From an uncultured Acetatifactor sp. (GTDB lineage Bacteria; Bacillota; Clostridia; Lachnospirales; Lachnospiraceae): 51,966 nucleotides of DNA. Below are positions 49,909 through 51,966 of this stretch, one piece after another; position 1 is the first letter of the stretch; each line of letters begins with the position of its first letter. The stretch spans positions 1 through 51,966 of the forward strand of contig CAKRZO010000025.1 in the NCBI GenBank assembly GCA_934433135.1, written 5' to 3'. The position numbers and the translations under genes are program-made. The notes under the pieces were generated by a model that did not search any database, was not told the origin of the DNA, and saw nothing but the letters and a program-made list of their open reading frames with translations.

Positions 49909-51966
49909 GTTTGAGAGCCTTGTAAGTTCGTAGAGGTGTAAAGCGTGAATCCGGCATCAAATCCATTTAAAGCTGTTTGAGAGCCTTGTAAGTTCGTAGA
50001 GGTGTAAAGCTTAGCTGTGAGTTTAACGGCATTCTAAGCAGTTTGAGAGCCTTGTAAGTTCGTAGAGGTGTAAAGCACGCGCCGCCTAGCACGTTCCGGA
50101 GGAAACGTTTGAGAGCCTTGTAAGTTCGTAGAGGTGTAAAGCCGGGATTAGTGATTATTATGTTTGTAGGAAGTTTGAGAGCCTTGTAAGTTCGTAGAGG
50201 TGTAAAGCTATTTATCTTCCTATGATGGGTTGCCTGTAGTTTGAGAGCCTTGTAAGTTCGTAGAGGTGTAAAGCCTCCAGATCTCCATACGGATATCTGA
50301 TATTGTTTGAGAGCCTTGTAAGTTCGTAGAGGTGTAAAGCAATTACGGGCCGGAGTTGAGGGTGAAGTTAGTTTGAGAGCCTTGTAAGTTCGTAGAGGTG
50401 TAAAGCTGCTTTTTTGCAGGTCCGCGATTGCTGCTTGTTTGAGAGCCTTGTAAGTTCGTAGAGGTGTAAAGCTCAGCTATCCTAGTTATAAGGGTTCCGA
50501 CGGTTTGAGAGCCTTGTAAGTTCGTAGAGGTGTAAAGCTCGCCATATCAGCCCCAGAGATATCCGAGGAGTTTGAGAGCCTTGTAAGTTCGTAGAGGTGT
50601 AAAGCCAGGAATCTTTGTTGAGCAATATTGTAATCGTTTGAGAGCCTTGTAAGTTCGTAGAGGTGTAAAGCGAAAGCAGTGACAGTTGGAGCCCAAACGG
50701 CGTTTGAGAGCCTTGTAAGTTCGTAGAGGTGTAAAGCTCTATATATAGCTTTTCCTTTACTGATCTAGTTTGAGAGCCTTGTAAGTTCGTAGAGGTGTAA
50801 AGCTCAAAAAGGAGAGATTGACATGACATTATGGTTTGAGAGCCTTGTAAGTTCGTAGAGGTGTAAAGCCCAAGCAACTGCGCGGCGATGTGTTATTCGG
50901 TTTGAGAGCCTTGTAAGTTCGTAGAGGTGTAAAGCAAAAAAGACCCAGAGCAATGGCAAGGCATCGTTTGAGAGCCTTGTAAGTTCGTAGAGGTGTAAAG
51001 CCAGCGGATGCCATGGGAACCATCAAGGAAGGTTTGAGAGCCTTGTAAGTTCGTAGAGGTGTAAAGCACACGGTATAACCGTTTCTCATTCCCGGCAGTT
51101 TGAGAGCCTTGTAAGTTCGTAGAGGTGTAAAGCCATATATGCTATATACAGCATTATAGGAGGGTTTGAGAGCCTTGTAAGTTCGTAGAGGTGTAAAGCG
51201 ATACCGATCGGCATCCCTCTGGAGCGTTTGTTTGAGAGCCTTGTAAGTTCGTAGAGGTGTAAAGCGACTCCGTTGGTGTTTTCCAGCGTCTGGTTGTTTG
51301 AGAGCCTTGTAAGTTCGTAGAGGTGTAAAGCAAGCATACAAGACTGCAATATCCGTATTAAGTTTGAGAGCCTTGTAAGTTCGTAGAGGTGTAAAGCTAA
51401 ACCATCCATGTGCTATGCACAGATTTCGTTTGAGAGCCTTGTAAGTTCGTAGAGGTGTAAAGCCAGAAACCAATGGGGAATAACTAGGCACGTGTTTGAG
51501 AGCCTTGTAAGTTCGTAGAGGTGTAAAGCTGCCTGGAACAGACTGCCAAGACCGCAGCGGTTTGAGAGCCTTGTAAGTTCGTAGAGGTGTAAAGCCAGCA
51601 TGCTGACGGGGCTGAAACGGAATGTGTTTGAGAGCCTTGTAAGTTCGTAGAGGTGTAAAGCTCTGCCAGGCATCAATGTAGCGGGGAACCTGTTTGAGAG
51701 CCTTGTAAGTTCGTAGAGGTGTAAAGCTAAAAAGTCGCATCTCATTCTCTCCCTTTGGTTTGAGAGCCTTGTAAGTTCGTAGAGGTGTAAAGCATTCCTC
51801 ATCGTTATCCCACCCGTCTAATGGTTTGAGAGCCTTGTAAGTTCGTAGAGGTGTAAAGCCACGATACCCTTTTACTTCTGTCGCTGTCGGTTTGAGAGCC
51901 TTGTAAGTTCGTAGAGGTGTAAAGCTCTGCCAGGCATCAATGTAGCGGGGAACCTGTTTGAGAGCC
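49909..51966 (+). CRISPR. Type II-A CRISPR array: 31 full repeats plus a partial one at the edge
   Basis: The repeat is 36 bp, beginning GTTTGAGAGCCTTG and ending GAGGTGTAAAGC. Copies start at 49909 and then every 66 bp (spacers 30 bp), except that spacer 10 (50539-50569) is 31 bp, which shifts the later starts by one; the last partial repeat starts at 51956. No repeat mismatches were noticed, so no degenerate distal end is visible and the array probably continues well beyond the window. All spacers differ except spacer 27 (51662-51691) and spacer 31 (51926-51955), which are identical. The array is read in the same direction as the cas genes. Confidence 0.99.

Noticed and set aside
50482..51802. 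Long minus-strand ORFs across the CRISPR array
   Set aside because: Their translations are repeats of the 36-bp unit (22 residues per 66 bp); the array is non-coding.

Overview
The window looks like a chromosomal segment of a gut-type Clostridia, most probably Lachnospiraceae. Reasons: strong AGGAGG-type ribosome binding sites, YesN/YesM-type sugar regulators, a SBP-permease-permease-glycogen phosphorylase-MalQ starch cluster, GH39/GH2 sugar enzymes, LemA/DUF3137 genes and a type II-A CRISPR-Cas system. No rRNA or tRNA gene was seen, so the placement rests on gene content only.

Layout. (1) 1-1023: an IS30-like transposase running off the left edge. (2) 1162-5715: an AT-rich, eroded defence island with a truncated ApeA/HEPN-like gene fused out of frame to the last ~90 codons of a type I restriction hsdR, a second HEPN-like ORF, an orphan ORF between two copies of a 25-bp repeat, and rhuM. 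(3) 5716-7632: a stump of lgt, a split chromate transporter pair (chrA1/chrA2) and a small gene broken by a TGA. (4) 7625-11106: a GH39-like glycosidase divergent from a Gfo/Idh/MocA oxidoreductase and a chimeric AraC-type ORF. (5) 11252-13629 (minus): ftsH and a DUF308 membrane protein. (6) 14089-18286: marR with promoter and palindromic operator, then a heterodimeric ABC exporter. (7) 18561-24168: an MFS transporter fused to a GH2 glycosidase, then a MalT-like LuxR regulator. (8) 24374-29862: a DUF2442 protein, three lipoproteins that all carry GRGD motifs, LemA, DUF3137 and a small membrane protein. (9) 30173-42135: a three-component sensor (response regulator, kinase, lipoprotein SBP), an ABC sugar importer without its ATPase, glycogen phosphorylase and 4-alpha-glucanotransferase. 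(10) 42492-43328: a small membrane protein and a GNAT acetyltransferase. (11) 43533-51966: a complete type II-A locus with tracrRNA (minus strand, own promoter and terminator), cas9, cas1, cas2, csn2, a leader and an array of 31 full repeats that continues past the right edge.

Two themes stand out. First, gene spacers are filled with at least four families of palindromic repeats. One family (A) has 14-bp terminal inverted repeats and sits upstream of marR, the DUF2442 gene and cas9. Another (B) ends in a Shine-Dalgarno sequence and lies directly before the start codons of an ABC half-transporter and two lipoproteins, so it may carry translation signals between operon genes. Second, the left 11 kb contains several gene stumps and chimeras (HEPN::hsdR, lgt stump, Gfo/Idh::AraC, a nonsense-broken small gene), consistent with repeated small deletions.

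The most notable candidate biology is the GRGD lipoprotein/LemA/DUF3137 cluster with its repeat-borne leaders, and the type II-A system whose cas9 upstream region is occupied by a repeat element.
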